A DNA stretch of 64,000 nt from Mucilaginibacter_A sp964236465 (GTDB taxonomy: Bacteria > Bacteroidota > Bacteroidia > Sphingobacteriales > Sphingobacteriaceae), in assembly GCA_964236465.1 (NCBI GenBank), contig CAXSBZ010000010.1, positions 1 to 64,000 on the forward strand, written 5' to 3'. The notes under the pieces were generated by a model. That model was given only the letters and a program-made list of their open reading frames with translations. It was not told the origin of the DNA and made no database searches. A program made the position numbers and the translations under genes. Shown piece by piece: positions 8,388 through 17,210 of this stretch (its first letter is position 1; the number at the start of each line of letters is the position of its first letter).

Positions 8388-9037
8388 AAGCTCTCAATTT
8401 CATATTAATTTTTTTCGTATTTATTTCGTTTGGTTGTTCGAGCACTTCTACAAAATCAACTTCTACGCTGAATTTAAAAAATACAACAGTATTAAAAAGA
8501 CTGAATCAGCAAAAAAAGGTGATTGACAGCCTTGCCAATGATACAAATTCTTTGGTTGTATATGCAAAAGTTCCTAGTAATTTAAATCCTGTGTTAGTAA
8601 AAAACGCCAACTTCCCTGATGAAGTAGAAGTAAGCTATAATGTGTTGAAAGATAAGAAAGGCAAAGTAATTTATATTTTTGAATCGCCTACTGGCGAAAG
8701 CGGTGATTGGGATATTGCTTACAGGAGTTACTTTGATAAAAACGGTAAGTTGTTTGCATTTGAACGAAAAGCAGGATTTTTTAATAGTGAGTGTACAGAC
8801 GGAGTTGCTCATGAAGTTTCAGTAAAATATTATAGTCAAAATGCAAATCTAATTGATTCCACTTATTCCTTAATAGATGATAATAAGAAATCCTTAATGA
8901 AGTCCAAGTGTAATTTTAATTATAATTTTTCATATACAATTTACAAAAGTTCAGAAAATTATATAAAAGCTAATCATTTAAAGCTTCCTCCAAAACACCT
9001 TCTTTCAAAGAATAAGCCGTCATTGCCAACTTTTTAA
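8384..9037 (+). CDS. Lipoprotein of unknown function
   Basis: 217 aa; the leader MKALNFILIFFVFISFGC gives a clear lipobox with Cys18, then a Ser/Thr-rich linker. The body has beta-rich segments (EVEVSYNVLKDKKGKVIYIFE, DWDIAYRSYFDKNGKLFAFERK) resembling outer-membrane-associated bacteroidetal lipoproteins, but I recognise no family. It starts inside the maf stop codon and runs 68 bases into the oppositely oriented ppx gene. It is markedly more AT-rich than maf, which suggests later acquisition. Confidence 0.7.
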   Translation: MKALNFILIFFVFISFGCSSTSTKSTSTLNLKNTTVLKRLNQQKKVIDSLANDTNSLVVYAKVPSNLNPVLVKNANFPDEVEVSYNVLKDKKGKVIYIFESPTGESGDWDIAYRSYFDKNGKLFAFERKAGFFNSECTDGVAHEVSVKYYSQNANLIDSTYSLIDDNKKSLMKSKCNFNYNFSYTIYKSSENYIKANHLKLPPKHLLSKNKPSLPTF

Positions 9038-9899
9038 TTTTCAGCTTTTCCATCACAAATTGCGTAACCAAAGAAGCGACGACAATCATATCAACCCGCA
9101 GCGGAATAATGCTTCTTTTAGCCAGCCTTTTTTCATGGCTCGAATGCTGCAACCAATCGGCGACTTCATTAAATTCATCGATTTTAAAATCATAAGTTTT
9201 GATTTGTTTTATGTCGAAAGCATGGCCTTGTTCCACTTCAATCATTTCTGCATAAGTTTCAAACGAACCGGCCGAACCGATTAGTTGCTGTACATCCCAA
9301 TTTTTGACCGATAAAAACAGCATCTGCAATTGTTCTTCCAAATACTGGTTTAGTTTGATTGTATTTTCTAAAGTGATCGGATCAACCTGATGAAAAAGTT
9401 GCCGCAACCGTTGCGCGCCAATTTCAAAGCTTTGTTTCCAAAAGATTTCGTGTTCATCGCACAAAATAAATTCTACACTGCCGCCGCCAATATCTAAGAT
9501 TAAGCTTTTTTGTGCCGATAAAATCCCGGAGCTTTTTACGCCTTTGTAAATCAGCTCCGCCTCCTGCAAACCATCGATCACCTCGATTTCGATCCCGGTT
9601 TTTTGCTTTACTTCCCGAATGAAATCCTGCCCGTTTTTGGTGCTACGGACAGCCGAAGTAGCAACCGCACGAACTTGCGATACTTCTTTTATCGCTATTT
9701 TTTCGGCAAAAAGCTGCATGGTTTTGATGCCGCGTTCAAAAGCTTGTGGTGAAATCAAATCATCTTTCATGCCGCCTTCGCCCAGTTTTACGGCTTCTGT
9801 CAGATGCAGGATTTCGTTGAAACCGTTTTCTGTTTTCTCCGCAATCAGTAAATGAAAAGTATTAGTGCCGAGATCCATCACGGCGATGCATTGGTTCAT
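8970..9899 (-). CDS. ppx: Exopolyphosphatase, Ppx/GppA family
   Basis: 309 aa, the short two-domain form lacking the HD-like C-terminal domain. ASKHA-fold motifs: MDLGTNTFHLLIAE (phosphate loop 1), AVATSAVRSTKNG, SLILDIGGGSVEFIL (phosphate loop 2, about residues 136-150) and IGSAGSFETYAEM. Expected to release phosphate from polyphosphate or hydrolyse pppGpp. A PPK2 kinase is encoded at 58467, so the organism makes or uses polyphosphate. The codons for LQMLFLSVKNWD contain a full 28-bp match to the TGTTTTT-type repeat half-site (9296-9323), and RSI near the 3' end overlaps a TTCTTTT-type core (9109-9122). Confidence 0.92.
   Translation of the reverse strand: MNQCIAVMDLGTNTFHLLIAEKTENGFNEILHLTEAVKLGEGGMKDDLISPQAFERGIKTMQLFAEKIAIKEVSQVRAVATSAVRSTKNGQDFIREVKQKTGIEIEVIDGLQEAELIYKGVKSSGILSAQKSLILDIGGGSVEFILCDEHEIFWKQSFEIGAQRLRQLFHQVDPITLENTIKLNQYLEEQLQMLFLSVKNWDVQQLIGSAGSFETYAEMIEVEQGHAFDIKQIKTYDFKIDEFNEVADWLQHSSHEKRLAKRSIIPLRVDMIVVASLVTQFVMEKLKIKKLAMTAYSLKEGVLEEALND
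9296..9323 (-). repeat. Extended repeat half-site inside ppx
   Basis: On the minus strand it reads ATGCTGTTTTTATC, GGTC, then AAAAATTGGG. It agrees with the intergenic copy at 7721 over both core and extension while being read as ordinary codons. Confidence 0.75.
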
Positions 9900-9944
9900 A
9901 AACCGAAGATGCTGAAATAATTGGTGATTGAAATTTTATTTTTT

Positions 9945-10267
9945 ACGTTCTTTTTGCTTGAACAAAAAGAACCAAAAATTCAAGAATGCCGGATCGCCTC
10001 CGGGCGGCATTCAGCCCCATGCGCCTAGGTGGTTACCTTGCATACGGCCCCGCGAATTTCACTAAAAACAAAAACTATTTTTTTAACCCATCTAATTTAT
10101 ACCAATAAAAGAAGCATTTGAAACAAAACTGTCCAACAACGTAAGATAACCACCAGGATATTCCAAAGCTACAGGTCTCCGCCCAGGTGGGCAGGGCTGA
10201 CAAAACGCCCGGAGGGATCGGGTTTGTCTTGAATTTTTGGTTCTTTTTGTTCAAGCAAAAAGAACGT
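9945..10267. mobile_element. 323-bp non-coding element with 41-bp perfect terminal inverted repeats
   Basis: The left end 9945-9985 starts ACGTTCTTTTTGCTTGAAC and is the exact reverse complement of the right end 10227-10267. Each arm is itself a hairpin (GTTCTTTTTG, CTTGAA, CAAAAAGAAC). Just inside the arms, GGATCGCCTCCGGGCG and CGCCCGGAGGGATCG pair again. The interior has no ORF but contains a copy of the dispersed repeat (10104-10117). It looks like a MITE or folded non-autonomous element. No target duplication is evident. Confidence 0.8.
10104..10117 (-). repeat. Dispersed repeat core inside the 323-bp element
   Basis: AATAAAAGAAGCAT preceded by CTAATTTATACC. Confidence 0.7.
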
Positions 10268-10282
10268 TAAATACATTCACCA

Positions 10283-10296
10283 ATACTTCTTTTATC
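10283..10296 (+). repeat. Dispersed repeat core (ATACTTCTTTTATC)
   Basis: Extension AACCTAAAATC follows. It lies 9 bases beyond the 3' end of the ABC permease gene. Confidence 0.75.
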
Positions 10297-10305
10297 AACC
10301 TAAAA

Positions 10306-11637
10306 TCACTCTTTATAAAAAAACCATTTGGCCAGTTCTTTATAGCTCGTTTTTTTGCCGTACATCAGCACACCAACGCGGTAAATGCGGGCGGCAACCC
10401 AAGTGGTAAAGATAAAACCGGCAACCATCATCAACATCGATAAAGCCAGTTGCCAATCGGGCACGCCAAACGGAATGCGCACCATCATCGCAATCGGCGC
10501 GGTAAACGGGATGATGGAAAGCCAGAACGCCAGCGAACTATCCGGATTGTTGACCAGATAAGCAAACGATAAAATGTAGGTAAACAAAAGCGGCAAAGTG
10601 ATGGGAAACATGAATTGCTGCGTCTCTGTTTCGCTATCTACCGCCGAACCAACGGCCGCAAAAAGCGCGCTGTACAGCAAATAGCCCGACAGGAAATAAA
10701 AGATAAAGCAGCCCAGAATATACCCGTAATTAACGCCTTTTAAGGTTTTTAGGAAACCCATAACCGGGTTCGCAATCGGCATTTGCGTTTGGGCCGTGCT
10801 GTTTTTACCGCCTTTTATTTGGGTTTGATTGCTGCTTTGTTCGGTAGCAACTTCTTTTTGGGCGAAAACTTTTCCGGCAATATTGGTAACCGTTGTGGAC
10901 AAAATAATCCACAGTAAAAACTGCGTCAACCCCACCAAACCAACGCCCAGGATTTTGCCCAGCATCAGCTGAAAAGGTTTTACCGAGGAAACAATAACTT
11001 CAATCACGCGGTTAGTTTTTTCTTCGATTACGCCGCGCATCACCTGCGCACCATAAATAAACAACGACAAATAAATCAAAATCGCCGAAGCAACGCCAAT
11101 GCCATACGCCGAAGCCAGGTTGCTGTCCTTTTCGCCGTCGTCCGTCAGCTGTTTAGTTTCTGCGGAGATATTGGTTTTCATCGCGCTCAGTTTCTGCACA
11201 TCGATGCCGGCCGCTGTCATATTTCCGGCAGTGGCAATGGCGTTTAGTTGTGATTCTACTTCGTTTAGCAGGGCAAAATTGGGTTTCTTTTCAGAGAAAA
11301 CCTGAACACTGTTTTTAGCCAAATAATCTTTTGGGATGAAAAGCACAAACTGGTCCTCATTTTTTTTGGCTGATTTTTTTGCTTCCGGCAAAGTTTTTTC
11401 CGCAGCACTAAAAAGAAAGTTTTTATGGTTTTGCAGCTTGGAAGCGAACAAACCAGTTTCGTCAACCACCTTAATTTGTTTGGGTTTGTTCAGGCTATCG
11501 CTGTTTTTGGCGATCAGGTAAATGCCGCCGTACATGGCCAAAATCAATCCCGGAACCAGGAAAGTCATCAGCACAAATGATTTCTTTTTTACCCGCGCCA
11601 AATATTCGCGCTGGATAATGAGTAAGGTTTTGTTCAT
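10306..11637 (-). CDS. ABC-2 type transporter permease (NatB/YhaP-like)
   Basis: 443 aa. An N-terminal helix (FVLMTFLVPGLILAMYGGIYLIA) is followed by a large extracytoplasmic domain (about residues 45-170), then five C-terminal membrane helices, the ABC-2 exporter arrangement of NatB. The conserved VMRGVIEEKTNRVIEVIVSSVKPFQLMLGKILGVGLVGLTQ segment is typical. An insert rich in Gln/Ser/Lys (ATEQSSNQTQIKGGKNSTAQ) lies between helices. It is cotranscribed with the ATPase gene 4 bases upstream. The substrate could be Na+ or a drug; not determinable. Confidence 0.87.
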   Translation of the reverse strand: MNKTLLIIQREYLARVKKKSFVLMTFLVPGLILAMYGGIYLIAKNSDSLNKPKQIKVVDETGLFASKLQNHKNFLFSAAEKTLPEAKKSAKKNEDQFVLFIPKDYLAKNSVQVFSEKKPNFALLNEVESQLNAIATAGNMTAAGIDVQKLSAMKTNISAETKQLTDDGEKDSNLASAYGIGVASAILIYLSLFIYGAQVMRGVIEEKTNRVIEVIVSSVKPFQLMLGKILGVGLVGLTQFLLWIILSTTVTNIAGKVFAQKEVATEQSSNQTQIKGGKNSTAQTQMPIANPVMGFLKTLKGVNYGYILGCFIFYFLSGYLLYSALFAAVGSAVDSETETQQFMFPITLPLLFTYILSFAYLVNNPDSSLAFWLSIIPFTAPIAMMVRIPFGVPDWQLALSMLMMVAGFIFTTWVAARIYRVGVLMYGKKTSYKELAKWFFYKE

Positions 11638-11641
11638 GGTT

Positions 11642-12541
11642 TTAGCGTTGGTTTACTTTCTCGATAAAAATTTCGTTCATCGTCGGGATGATTTCTTCCA
11701 GCCGGTTGATGCTCACTTTCGGGATCAGGTATTGCAATACTTCGTTTACCGTATGTTTTTCTTTGAGTTTGATCCGCATCAAATCATTTTCATCATTTGG
11801 GATATGTTGCAGCAATTCAAAAGGTTCGGTTCCGTCCAAATTCAGTTTTCCGGCAAATTCTACTTTGTAAGTATTGTTGCGGTACGAGTTGCGGATCGAT
11901 TTCACCGGGCCGTCCAATATCTTGTGTGATAAATTGATCAAAGCAATAGAATCGCACAATTCTTCCACCGATTCCATCCGGTGGGTGGAGAAAATAATAG
12001 TTGCACCTTTTCGGTTCAGTTCCAAAATTTCATCTTTGATCACTTCCGCATTCACCGGATCAAAACCGCTGAAAGGTTCATCCAAAATGATCAGTTCCGG
12101 GTTGTGCAAAACGGTGCTCACAAACTGTATTTTTTGCTGCATCCCTTTAGAAAGGTCTTCAATTTTTTTGCCCCACCAATCGCTCATGCCCAGCTTTTCA
12201 AACCAGGTTCTGATGCGTCGTTCGGCTTCCGCTTTTTCCAAACCTTTTAACCGTGCTAAGTAAACTAGCTGTTCGCCGATTTCCATTTTTTTGTACAGGC
12301 CGCGTTCTTCCGGCATGTAGCCAATGCGCTCAATATGCGATTGGTTAAGTTTTTCTCCGTTGAAATAAACTTCTCCCGAATCCGGGGCAGTGATTTGGTT
12401 GATGATGCGGATTAAGGAAGTTTTTCCGGCACCATTTGGCCCGAGCAAGCCGAAAATTTTCCCTTTTTCAACCTCCAAACTTACGTTATTCAAGGCCCGG
12501 TGCCCGGCGTATTGTTTCACAATGTTGCGGATACTCAGCAT
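11642..12541 (-). CDS. ABC transporter ATP-binding protein (NatA/YhaQ-like)
   Basis: 299 aa. Walker A GPNGAGKT (residues 34-41), signature LSKGMQQK (about 129), Walker B LIILDEPFSGFDP (about 154), and switch His in STHRME. A C-terminal domain of about 80 residues, as in NatA/YhaQ, follows the nucleotide-binding domain. It forms an exporter with the permease 4 bases downstream. The start codon lies one base after a copy of the dispersed repeat, so the repeat is the immediate 5' leader. Confidence 0.9.
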   Translation of the reverse strand: MLSIRNIVKQYAGHRALNNVSLEVEKGKIFGLLGPNGAGKTSLIRIINQITAPDSGEVYFNGEKLNQSHIERIGYMPEERGLYKKMEIGEQLVYLARLKGLEKAEAERRIRTWFEKLGMSDWWGKKIEDLSKGMQQKIQFVSTVLHNPELIILDEPFSGFDPVNAEVIKDEILELNRKGATIIFSTHRMESVEELCDSIALINLSHKILDGPVKSIRNSYRNNTYKVEFAGKLNLDGTEPFELLQHIPNDENDLMRIKLKEKHTVNEVLQYLIPKVSINRLEEIIPTMNEIFIEKVNQR

Positions 12542-12542
12542 A

Positions 12543-12556
12543 ATGCTTCTTTTATC
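12543..12556 (+). repeat. Dispersed repeat core, one base before an ATG
   Basis: Read on the minus strand it gives GATAAAAGAAGCAT, T, then the ATG of the ABC ATPase gene. The AAAAGAAG run sits where a ribosome binding site would be. Confidence 0.75.
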
Positions 12557-12775
12557 GGTGTTTTTTTAGTTAGAGATGTGATTCGGGGAAATGTTACGGC
12601 AATGTAATTATAATTACGAATACTTATCATAATTTCTTTTAATAGGTGTCTGTGGTTAAAGATACATCTGACACTTTTTTTAAATTTAATTATGAAGTTT
12701 TTTGCTTTTAAAAACTGTAAATTCAGTTAGTAAGATTGCAAATGCTAACCAACGAGAAAAACAGTCTCTATCATC

Positions 12776-14464
12776 ATGGAAAAAGTAGTTATACAAAAAC
12801 AAATTCTTCTTTCTTACAATAATATCTATGAAGAAGATAAAATTGATCTGTTTTCCTTATTAAAAGAAATTCCCCAAACGCCAGCACTTGAGTTTATAAG
12901 TTATCTCGTTCATTTATATAATGTCCGAAAAAAGGACGATTTGATGTTTCAGTCAGATCATCTAATTTGGTGGATGATGCAAATGAAGGGAAGTGATCAA
13001 CAAGCAATCCTTAATTTCATTAAACAAAATAAAAAGTTAATTGATGACCCTAACTTCAAGTTGTTAGATCGCAGGTCATGTTTAGACCTTGTACAACATA
13101 TCCTTGTTTATTCAAATGCTGACGATATTACACCACTTAACGCTGATCATTATACAGCACTTTTTAAATGTTTGCTTCATTTTAACGAAATAGGAATACG
13201 GGTACAAGAAAAAATATTCAATTGGGATGGTAGTGGGAGTATTAAGCAATTTGCAGATTACATTTTAACTGTTGATGTTAGAAATATTGAGCATGAACGT
13301 TTTAAAGATTACGTATTACAGTTTTTGAAAGTTTATTATTTTTTCGTGTTTTGTGAATCGCATGAAAAATATTCTTTGTATTTAAATGTCTTTCTTGAAT
13401 CATTAGGTCTGACTTCATATAAAAGTTATTTGTGGAAGTTATTAAGCCCGTATCTCTATCTTATGTTGAGCGAGGAACCTACACCTAAAATGTATATAGA
13501 TGATGAACATGAATCGCTAAATTTCTACAACCGTTTAACTATTAACGGTAAAATAACTTCAATTGACGAGGACTATAAGCCATTACGACAATATCCCTTA
13601 TTTAAAACAGAAAGGAACATGTATGTATTTATGGACTTTAGATTCTTTGTTGACAAGTTTTATCAAGGGTTATTATTTGATTTTGCAGCTACAACAAAGA
13701 TTTCTTATAGCAATTTGAAAACAGACATGGGAAATGAATTCTCAGAGCACGTTTTATTTTATACTATAATGGATAAGTGCTTTAGTACATATGGAAATGT
13801 ACGGTTAACTGGAGAACAGATCAAAGCAAAGTTAGTCAGTGGCGAACCTGATTATTATATTCGTAATGGCTCAGAAATATTTCTATTTGAGTTTAAAGAC
13901 ATTATCACATTAACTGCAAATATTAAGCACACTGGCGATCCTGAAAAGATCAAAAAACGAATAGTTGAACAATTAGAAAGAAGTGTAGATGGGAAAAGAA
14001 AGGGTATAACACAGCTATTGAATACCATAAAAGAAATCAAATCTGGCCTCTACAAAGAAAAGAATGTTGACCTAATTCCTACTGATGAAACTATAGTTTA
14101 CCCAATAATTGTTCATACAGATATTGCACTTGAAAGTAGAGGAATTAACTATTTCTTAAATGAACGAATAAAGGAACTTATAATAGACTTTGAACTATCC
14201 GATCAAAAAATAAAAAATTTAATATTGATAAACCTTGATACACTAATACAACTTCAGGATTATTTTAAAGATGGTAAACTTGATTTAGGAAATTGTATAA
14301 ATAGCTACATAAGTTATATTTCCGGCAACGATCCCATAACTATTATGTTTCCATTTGACGAATTCTTAAAGTATTATTTTGTTGAAAAGAACAAAGAACA
14401 AATAGGAAATCCGAAAGAATTTAGAAATATCATAGCTGCATTTGAAAACAAAATAAAAAGTTAA
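12776..14464 (+). CDS. Orphan protein with PD-(D/E)XK nuclease-like C-terminal half
   Basis: 562 aa, not assigned to a named family by me. The N-terminal half (1-300) looks all-helical (YLVHLYNVRKKDDLMFQSDHL; long Phe/Tyr-rich helices near 175-215). The C-terminal half carries a restriction-endonuclease-fold pattern: a helix with Glu (NEFSEH, about 321), then Pro358-Asp359 (GEPDYYI), about 12 residues later Glu372-Phe-Lys374 (LFEFKD), and a following helix with Gln (KGITQLLNTIKEI). It is a single gene, strongly AT-rich against both neighbours, with no methylase or helicase nearby. A stand-alone nuclease of defence or mobile origin is plausible; the evidence is the motif only. Confidence 0.6.
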   Translation: MEKVVIQKQILLSYNNIYEEDKIDLFSLLKEIPQTPALEFISYLVHLYNVRKKDDLMFQSDHLIWWMMQMKGSDQQAILNFIKQNKKLIDDPNFKLLDRRSCLDLVQHILVYSNADDITPLNADHYTALFKCLLHFNEIGIRVQEKIFNWDGSGSIKQFADYILTVDVRNIEHERFKDYVLQFLKVYYFFVFCESHEKYSLYLNVFLESLGLTSYKSYLWKLLSPYLYLMLSEEPTPKMYIDDEHESLNFYNRLTINGKITSIDEDYKPLRQYPLFKTERNMYVFMDFRFFVDKFYQGLLFDFAATTKISYSNLKTDMGNEFSEHVLFYTIMDKCFSTYGNVRLTGEQIKAKLVSGEPDYYIRNGSEIFLFEFKDIITLTANIKHTGDPEKIKKRIVEQLERSVDGKRKGITQLLNTIKEIKSGLYKEKNVDLIPTDETIVYPIIVHTDIALESRGINYFLNERIKELIIDFELSDQKIKNLILINLDTLIQLQDYFKDGKLDLGNCINSYISYISGNDPITIMFPFDEFLKYYFVEKNKEQIGNPKEFRNIIAAFENKIKS

Positions 14465-14501
14465 CAAAAGTGTTGTTTAAAGCTGGATTCTAAACCCAAC
14501 C

Positions 14502-15404
14502 TCAAGCCACACGTTCAATAACCGGTTTAAAAAAAGTAGACTTCCAAGTCGTTTTCCAAACCATTTTAATAAACGCCCAGCGGTCATTTTTTCGGGTCAG
14601 GGCAATACGTAGCGGCAACAAAAACATGCGGTGAACCCAGGTTGCCCAAAAGCTCCATTCGCCTTCGTGCAAGCGTTTGGTATGCATCTCATTGCGGAAA
14701 CCGTGATTAAACTTCCAAATGGAAGATTTAGGGTCATAAAAAACGTTGCTTGGATTGTTTGTGGGCGATTGATGGATCACTACACTGTTCTCAACCTGTA
14801 ATCCTGCCAAACCATTGGCCACGATGCGTTTAGAATATTCGATGTCATCACACCAAATAAAATATTCTTTAATCGGCAAACCAATTTTTGCTACAGCTTT
14901 TGCAGAAAGCAGCATGGATACAAATGTTCCGAATTGTATAAACGGTAATTTGGTATCAACTGGAAAAGCCAATTTATCCAATTTTTTCTGATCTTCCAGC
15001 ACATAAGTTTTGTTCATCTCATGTATGGAATTGTCTGTCCACAATACTTTGCCAGAAAAAAAACCTATATTCTCCTGCTGATCGCCCAAATCATCCAAGG
15101 TTTTGGCCAGCTGCTGCAATGCATCATTTTGAGGGATCACATCATCATCCATCAGCCAAATCCAATCGGCACCGTGGTGGTATGCTGTTTTTATGCCATA
15201 AGAAAAGCCGCCGGCGCCGCCGTTATTTTCTTTTGTGTAAGTGGTTACATTTTGTGTTGACAGCCATTCCTGTGTGTTATCAGTCGAACCATTGTTGATC
15301 ACAATAATTTCGTCAAGCTTTCTGGTTTGTTCCTGCACCGATTGCAGGCATTTTTTTAGTAATTCCAACCGGTTGTAAGTAACAATAACAGCAATAATTT
15401 TCAT
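14502..15404 (-). CDS. Glycosyltransferase family 2 protein
   Basis: 300 aa. A GT-A fold with IIAVIVTYNRLELLKKCLQSV at the N-terminus, INNGSTDNTQEWL, and the metal-binding DDD of WIWLMDDDVIP (about residue 92). WCDDIEYSKRIVANG (the acceptor-side D-D/E motif) and the C-terminal amphipathic helices match the rhamnosyl/galactofuranosyl-transferase branch (GlfT2-like). It probably adds a sugar to a cell-surface polysaccharide at the inner membrane. A GT14 gene is divergently oriented across a 475-base gap. The codons for HHGADW-proximal A-Y include a TGTTTTT-like core at 15182-15195. Confidence 0.88.
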   Translation of the reverse strand: MKIIAVIVTYNRLELLKKCLQSVQEQTRKLDEIIVINNGSTDNTQEWLSTQNVTTYTKENNGGAGGFSYGIKTAYHHGADWIWLMDDDVIPQNDALQQLAKTLDDLGDQQENIGFFSGKVLWTDNSIHEMNKTYVLEDQKKLDKLAFPVDTKLPFIQFGTFVSMLLSAKAVAKIGLPIKEYFIWCDDIEYSKRIVANGLAGLQVENSVVIHQSPTNNPSNVFYDPKSSIWKFNHGFRNEMHTKRLHEGEWSFWATWVHRMFLLPLRIALTRKNDRWAFIKMVWKTTWKSTFFKPVIERVA

Positions 15405-15879
15405 AAATCAATAACAGTAAATAGTGGATTAAGCTTTACAGATTTTTAATTTTCTTCAAGCCAGCTTTGTATAAAGACAATACCATATTACCACAAGCAG
15501 CAGGCTGAGGATTGATGAAAATGGCTTTTACTAACTGCATTTAAAAATGTGTTAACCAATATTTTTACAAACGCATAAAAAACAACTTGATTTTTACAAA
15601 ACCATTTGTCCGATGATTTTCTTTTAATAACAAAGATTTATTACTCATTGAATAAAATTGCGCAATTGCAAGTTGTAAAAACATCCAACCATGCAGCTTA
15701 TATTACAGTTTTACAACACAATACAAACCAATCCCTAATAGAAATATAGCTCATTATGGGATAGGGATTTTAGATTTCAATCAACGCAAAATGTATTTCT
15801 ATCAAGTGATAAGTTTGATAAATCGGCCCAGTAAAACTGTACATAAAAAAAATTAGTAATTACTATCAAAACATTAAAA
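15405..15879. other. Divergent intergenic region between two glycosyltransferases
   Basis: 475 AT-rich bases with no ORF, no dispersed-repeat core and no convincing hairpin. It must hold the promoters of both glycosyltransferase genes, but I cannot pick -33/-7 boxes with confidence. Confidence 0.5.
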
Positions 15880-16800
15880 GTGAACAAAGCATATATCATC
15901 ATGGCGCATAAAAGTCCGAATCAGGTTTATCGCCTGGTTTCGAGATTGAATGACGGCAATTCTGTATTTTTTATACATATTGATCAAAAAGCAGAATTTT
16001 CACAGTTTTCAAACCTGAAAGATTTTGGGGATGCGGTAAAATTTACAGAACGTTTTGACGCAACCTGGGGTGGTTATGGTTTGATAAAACCTTATCTAAG
16101 TGCTTTAAAAACAGTGCAAGAATACCCGAAAAAACTTGATCGGATAGTATTGCTCAGCGGCCAAGATTATCCTATCAAAAGCAATGAGTACATAAATGAT
16201 TTCTTTAAAAACTCTCCGTATTCTAATTTTATAGATTATTTCCCGATCCCTAACTATCAGAAATGGCCGGGCGGAGACCGGGGCGGCTGGTATCGGGTTG
16301 ACAAATATTACTTCGGGGCAAAATGGTACAATTTTTTCTGTTCCAAATTCTTGAATTTGCTGGCCACTTATATTCCTTTTTTACGAAGAAAAATACCCAA
16401 TGGCATGAAACCTTACACCGGCCAAACTTGGTGGAATTTGGATATGTATACCTTAAATTATATTTTGGATTATGTAGCCCGGCATCCGGAGTATGTGGAT
16501 TTCCACAAACATACTTTTGTAGCCGATGAGTTATTTGTGCAGATGATTGTGGCAAACAGTAAGGATGAAAAACTGCTTCAAAGTATTGGAAATACCGAAT
16601 TGCGTTTTACCATTTGGCCAAAACCAAATAGTGCACATCCGAAAATACTGGACAAAAATGATTTGGATGCGATCATGGCATCTCAGGATTTGTTTGCCCG
16701 GAAATTTGACGAAAACGTAGATATCGAAATTATGGATTTGATTGACCAGGAGATTTTGTTTCCTGTTAATCAAAAACAAACTATTTCCTTTGCTTCATAA
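15880..16800 (+). CDS. GT14-type beta-1,6-N-acetylglucosaminyltransferase-like protein
   Basis: 306 aa. Similar to the core-2/I-branching enzyme family (GT14): YIIMAHKSPNQVYRLVSRLNDGNSVFFIHIDQK at the N-terminus, TWGGYGLIKPYLSALK, VLLSGQDYPIKS, GQTWWNLD, and VADELFVQMIVANS with the catalytic-region Glu. Bacterial members add GlcNAc or related sugars to surface glycans; there is no signal peptide, so it acts on the cytoplasmic side. The chosen start is GTG at 15880; an ATG seven codons later would cut into the conserved first strand. The complete 87-bp palindrome follows 18 bases after the stop. Confidence 0.85.
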   Translation: MNKAYIIMAHKSPNQVYRLVSRLNDGNSVFFIHIDQKAEFSQFSNLKDFGDAVKFTERFDATWGGYGLIKPYLSALKTVQEYPKKLDRIVLLSGQDYPIKSNEYINDFFKNSPYSNFIDYFPIPNYQKWPGGDRGGWYRVDKYYFGAKWYNFFCSKFLNLLATYIPFLRRKIPNGMKPYTGQTWWNLDMYTLNYILDYVARHPEYVDFHKHTFVADELFVQMIVANSKDEKLLQSIGNTELRFTIWPKPNSAHPKILDKNDLDAIMASQDLFARKFDENVDIEIMDLIDQEILFPVNQKQTISFAS

Positions 16801-16818
16801 GTTGCCTTAAATTTAACC

Positions 16819-16905
16819 ATGCTTCTTTTATCGTATCAAAATTGGTGTTTGTGCTGATTGCCGTTATGATAAAGCAAATCAATTTTAGTACGATAAAAGA
16901 AGCAT
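16819..16905. repeat. Complete 87-bp palindromic copy of the dispersed repeat (type copy)
   Basis: The left arm is ATGCTTCTTTTATC, GTAT, CAAAATTGGT; the right arm, CAATTTTAGTAC then GATAAAAGAAGCAT, mirrors it. The arms are about 26 bp with one or two mismatches and a spacer of about 35 bp. It is the best-preserved full element in the window. Confidence 0.9.
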
Positions 16906-17099
16906 CAGAAGAAATTATTTATCCTGCCCATCTGGTTTGATCCGTAGCAATCCTTCCTCAACAAAACCCCAAAACGGGTAATCCTATCCTTAGTTTTGAA
17001 TTGTTTTGAAGGAGAAAAGCCATTTCCAGGCACAATTTAATTTTGGAACAAGCATTGCAAAAGCACAAGTATATCACACATACTTAAAAATTTGCAATC

Positions 17100-17210
17100 A
17101 TGAAAAAACTTATCCTTTTCGCAGCTTTGGGTCTCACTTTGGCCGGTTCTCTTTCTTCTTGCTCCAGCACTCGTTTTGCGCGCACTTCCCACATGAAATT
17201 TACCAGCTAA
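17100..17210 (+). CDS. 36-residue putative lipoprotein
   Basis: ATG at 17100 opens a 36-codon frame: a leader of Lys-Lys then Leu/Ala/Gly (MKKLILFAALGLTLAGSLSS), a lipobox ending LSSC (Cys21), and a mature part of only 16 residues (CSSTRFARTSHMKFTS). This resembles entericidin-like or other very small bacterial lipoproteins, but I recognise no family. The TAA stop falls inside a dispersed repeat core (17206-17219). The signal is good enough to call a real gene, although no RBS is obvious. Confidence 0.6.
   Translation: MKKLILFAALGLTLAGSLSSCSSTRFARTSHMKFTS

Larger units (their letters stand above)
9900..10305. other. Gap between ppx and the ABC operon, filled by a 323-bp element
   Basis: There is no coding potential. 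Besides the inverted-repeat element there is one repeat core just outside it (10283-10296). Confidence 0.7.
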
